NCBI GenBank assembly: GCA_033964015.1
Contig: CM066916.1
Coordinates: forward strand, 30,521,404 to 30,585,403
Source of the DNA: Scolanthus callimorphus
Lineage: Eukaryota > Cnidaria > Anthozoa > Actiniaria > Edwardsiidae
Length of the DNA: 64,000 nucleotides
Reading direction: 5' to 3'
Under the pieces are notes generated by a model. The model saw nothing but the letters and a program-made list of their open reading frames with translations, had not been told where the DNA came from and made no database searches. Both the position numbers and the translations under genes were made by a program. This document shows, piece after piece, positions 61,575 through 64,000 of this stretch; positions within the stretch are counted from its first letter, which is position 1, and the number at the start of each line of letters is the position of its first letter.

Positions 61575-62332
61575 ATGTATTCCTGGCTGCGGGGAAGCTT
61601 CACAGAGTATTTCAAATATGACAGGCAAGTGGAAATCTATCTAGGAATAATTATTGCTGACATTTTACTTTTAATTTATTGTTTGATTCATTGTTTCTCT
61701 GTCCGATAGTGTCTTGTCAGGCATGAACTTAGAAGTCATGGAAATGTATAAATTTTGCACAACATAGATGTAAATTTTGCTCAATATAGACACAATAATT
61801 CATAGACTGTAGTTTAAAAATATTGCTTGAAGTTTTGACAGCCCTGAAATCGATTTCATAAGGGATGGACCATTAGAAATTTTTTTTTTTGGGGGGGGGA
61901 TTTTTTTCTGTATTTTTTCACAAGTTTTTTTTTTGTCTTACCGAATTTCCCCATGTTTAAAGATACTAGTAGCGGTTTCTAGTCATTTAATTAATAATAT
62001 TGCTCTGTAGATGGTGAATAATATTGCTCTGTGGGTGTGCAGACCTATTCCAGGGCTGTTCCTTTTACAAAAGCAATCGTATTCTTATATGTTAAATATA
62101 AAAAAATTAATTAGTTTCGACATAGTAGAAGGCATTTTACAGGTAGTCGAGGGGGATCACACTTTTCTTTCGTTGCGCATGAAACGGGCCCATAGCTTTG
62201 ATAAACACTTGCAGGTTTTGTCTTCGAGGCTCATCAGACTTATTGGTTATTTTCTTTAATTTTCAGTGACAACAGCAGCCAGAGGGGGCTTTTGCCAGAG
62301 GCGGCTTTCGGAAAGACCATATCAAGACACAA
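61575..62332 (+). CDS. Candidate two-exon gene start, unknown family
   Basis: Exon 1: after TTAATTTTGTAG, ATG at 61575 to 61624 (MYSWLRGSFTEYFKYD), ending CAG|GCAAGT, the consensus of a GC-AG intron. Exon 2: 62267-62332, after TTCTTTAATTTTCAG, ending before GTAAAC; joined in phase it reads SDNSSQRGLLPEAAFGKTIS-RH. Further exons would lie beyond or in the array. Alternatively exon 2 can be read in phase 1 as a 66-bp 1-1 exon after the D5 donor at 60220 (VTTAARGGFCQRRLSERPYQ). Both readings are open; I cannot decide. Confidence 0.3.
61625..62266. other. Putative GC-AG intron
   Basis: Sequence between the two candidate exons. Contains an A/T-rich stretch and a T9-G9 run near 61881-61899, otherwise nothing recognised. 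Confidence 0.3.
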
Positions 62333-62484
62333 GTAAACATAATTAGAGCAGTTTCCACATGACTGTCATGAGTAATTACAAATAACTTGCTAATTGTGAT
62401 TGGTTTGGGTTGTGATTGGTCAAGAGCATGGTCTTTGATCCTTATGCCAATCAGATTGTGTAGAGAAAATAATTACACAATTAT

Positions 62485-63325
62485 AGCGGAGCACTATAGA
62501 AGCCAAACTTGGACAAAGTTTCAAAGACCATAAGAGGAACTCTACACCAAAGTCACGTGCCCTTACGTCATCAATGACGTCATCAAAATGATCCATAATG
62601 CCCGTGACGTTCAAAAATCAACTCGATAGTATACTATACGTTTTTCCCTTAGGTATGGTGACGTCATCTATGCTTGAAAAATCAATATCTCGTGAAGGGA
62701 AGACTCTAAGACAACCAAACTTGGGTAGTGTAGTCTAGGCCACCAGATGAGCAAAATGAGGTGGTCACGTGATATGACGTCATCGATGACGTCATATATG
62801 CTTAAAAAACCAATATCTCGTGAAGGGAAGACTCTAAAGCAACCAAACTTGGGTAATGTAATCCAGGTCACCAGATGAGCGAAATGATGTGGTCACGTGA
62901 TATGACGTCATCGATGACGTCATCTACGCTTGAAAAATTAATATCTCATGAAAGGAAGACTCTAAACCAACCAAACTTGGGTAATGTAATCCAGGTCACC
63001 AGATGAGCGAAATGAAGTGGTCACGTGATGTGACGTCATCGATGACGTCATCTATGCTTGAAAAATTAATATCTCGTGAAGGGAATACTCCAAAACAACC
63101 AAACTTTGGTAGTGTAGTCTAGGTCATTAGATGAGCGAAATGAAGTGGTCACGTAATATGACGTCATCGATGATGTCATTTATGCTTGAAAAATTAATAT
63201 CTCGTGAAGGGAAGACTCTAAAGTAACCATGTAAACCATGTACACATGGGAATCCCTTTCATTCACACAGAAAATTTTATAACCAGGAGCTCCGCTTTTA
63301 GCCAGTGGCTAAATCTATATTATAC
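62485..63325 (-). repeat. CRE-palindrome tandem array, inverted copy at the right end
   Basis: Starts AGCGGAGCACTATAGAAGCC, then the 62495-62656 module shared with 6137-6302, then five units of ~130 bp in the inverse orientation of block A. TCACGTGATATGACGTCATC-type cores have palindromes at 62775, 62903, 63031 and a variant at 63159. It ends with ACCAGGAGCTCCGCTTTTAG and the hairpin TTTAGCCAGTGGCTAAA. This is the exact inverse of the block A start, including the CCATGTACACATGGGAATCC flank. This copy appears complete from terminal motif to terminal motif (~840 bp). Confidence 0.8.
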
Positions 63326-63649
63326 CCTACCTTACACTTACAGTCAAAATTGTATACCCTGCTGGCACCACAGACCTGAAGTTAGTCACCAGGGTGGTCC
63401 AATTAGTCGCAATCAAAGCGGTATATTGAAAATCATGAAAAGGTTTTAAAATAAAAAGTGTTTCCACTAATTGCGGCACAAATTTGATCGAAATTGGTTT
63501 GCACTTGGGTAGCAACACTGAAATACATACCCTATCACTGAACAAACAAGCGAAAAACGATACCCTACCGTAGACCTCAGGATCCCAAAAACCATACCCT
63601 ACAGGGCGGCGCATACCCGTATACCATATACGATACTCAAATACGGTCT
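63326..63649. other. Non-coding with TACCCT repeats
   Basis: TATACCCTACC / CATACCCTA motifs recur about six times (63330-63620) around unique sequence. Possibly a small element, ends not defined. No exon. Confidence 0.4.
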
Positions 63650-63866
63650 TTGGCCAAAAGAATGGTGCATCGGCCTTATTCCGATTCACAAAAAAGGCAA
63701 CACAGACGATGTCCCTAACTATAGAGGCATCACGCTCTTACCTAGTCTAAGCAAAATTTTAGCATCCGTACTGAATGAAAGGCTAGACTCCTATCTGGAG
63801 GAGAAGGGAATTTAAAGAAAGAACAAAGGGGGCTTCCGTAAAAACAACGGAACTATTGATATTCAT
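63650..63866 (+). pseudogene. Non-LTR reverse transcriptase fragment
   Basis: Frame PKEWCIGLIPIHKKGNTDDV, PNYRGITLLPSLSKILASVL, NERLDSYLEEKGI, a stop, then RKNKGGFRKNNGTIDIHG. This is RT motif 1-3 (L-I-P-I-x-K-K-G, NYRGITLL, GFRxNxxTID). Only ~70 residues; truncated on both sides. Clade not resolved. Confidence 0.75.
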
Positions 63867-63877
63867 GGTAATTCAAG

Positions 63878-64000
63878 ATGGCGTCGAGCTGGCCACGCTT
63901 TTTGCTGCTCCTGACATTTTTGTGTCATGGGGCTGCTTCCGAGCTCCAATCAATCTTGTGTACAGCTTCAGCAGAACCTACAATCTTCGTGAGAATACCT
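63878..64000 (+). CDS. N-terminus of a secreted or membrane protein, runs off the window
   Basis: ATG at 63878 (context AAGATGG, a good eukaryotic start) opens MASSWPRFLLLLTFLCHGAA, a classic signal peptide: short n-region with Arg, a Leu-rich hydrophobic core and a small-residue cleavage site (HGAAS-E). Then come LQSILCTASAEPTIFVRIP to the window edge. 41 codons without a stop. Family unknown. It lies 11 bp after an RT fragment, so it could also be a chance frame or a host gene whose 5' region received the insertion. Confidence 0.45.
   Translation, partial: MASSWPRFLLLLTFLCHGAASELQSILCTASAEPTIFVRIP

Overview
The window looks like a gene-poor, repeat-rich stretch of animal nuclear DNA, most likely from an anthozoan cnidarian (stony coral or sea anemone). 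The basis is: GT-AG introns of about 0.8 to 17 kb; a large secreted or cell-surface gene built from discoidin (F5/8 type C) domains; a repeat mix of RTE, L2/CR1 and Penelope elements, a tyrosine-recombinase (Ngaro/DIRS-order) retrotransposon and many MITEs and fold-backs; and no bacterial gene organisation. The species assignment is inference; no database was searched.

Host gene. One plus-strand gene runs from before 7275 to beyond 60220. Eleven exons can be joined without a stop or a phase conflict. They encode five consecutive discoidin domains (about 757 residues): D1 = 7275-7579 + 8398-8536; D2 = 13223-13539 + 18131-18278; D3 = 19073-19257 + 27662-27808 + 29082-29220; D4 = 30771-31208; D5 = 48589-48755 + 54448-54597 + 60085-60220. 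Every domain begins and ends on a phase-1 boundary, and every intron inside a domain is phase 0. The 5' end (signal peptide) and 3' end are not seen. A two-exon candidate gene (61575-62332) and the first exon of a likely secreted protein (63878 to the window edge) follow.

Layout. 1-7.3 kb: upstream DNA with a tRNA/5S-like SINE, a duplicated ~525-bp block and a ~2.4-kb array of ~130-bp units centred on a 20-bp palindrome made of two CRE-type TGACGTCA sites. 7.3-31.2 kb: D1-D4, with introns holding a broken jockey/CR1-like element, two antisense RTE-type elements (one with a long open frame, one split by a 1.8-kb insert edged by 22-bp repeats), L2 debris and several MITEs. 31.2-48.6 kb: one 17-kb intron holding a 6.5-kb Ngaro-like element with split direct repeats, a ~1.6-kb 30-bp minisatellite and an RT deletion; a cluster of fold-backs; and a 4.65-kb TIR-bounded segment containing an L2 element. 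48.6-60.2 kb: D5, with a large template-switch-like palindrome, a TTAA-flanked MITE and a decayed Penelope-like element carrying a GIY-YIG domain. 60.2-64 kb: another copy of the palindrome array in opposite orientation, an RT fragment and the start of a secreted-protein gene.

The patterns I consider most worth following are: (i) the CRE-palindrome array, delimited by hairpins and AGCGGAGCTCC ends, at both ends of the window; (ii) four fold-backs with unrelated stems but a shared loop, GAG-N-CGAAG-N'-CGA, in which N and N' are complementary; (iii) the Ngaro-like element whose three junctions share the core AATAGT; and (iv) a TIR whose inner flank matches an exon-like open frame inside the same element.
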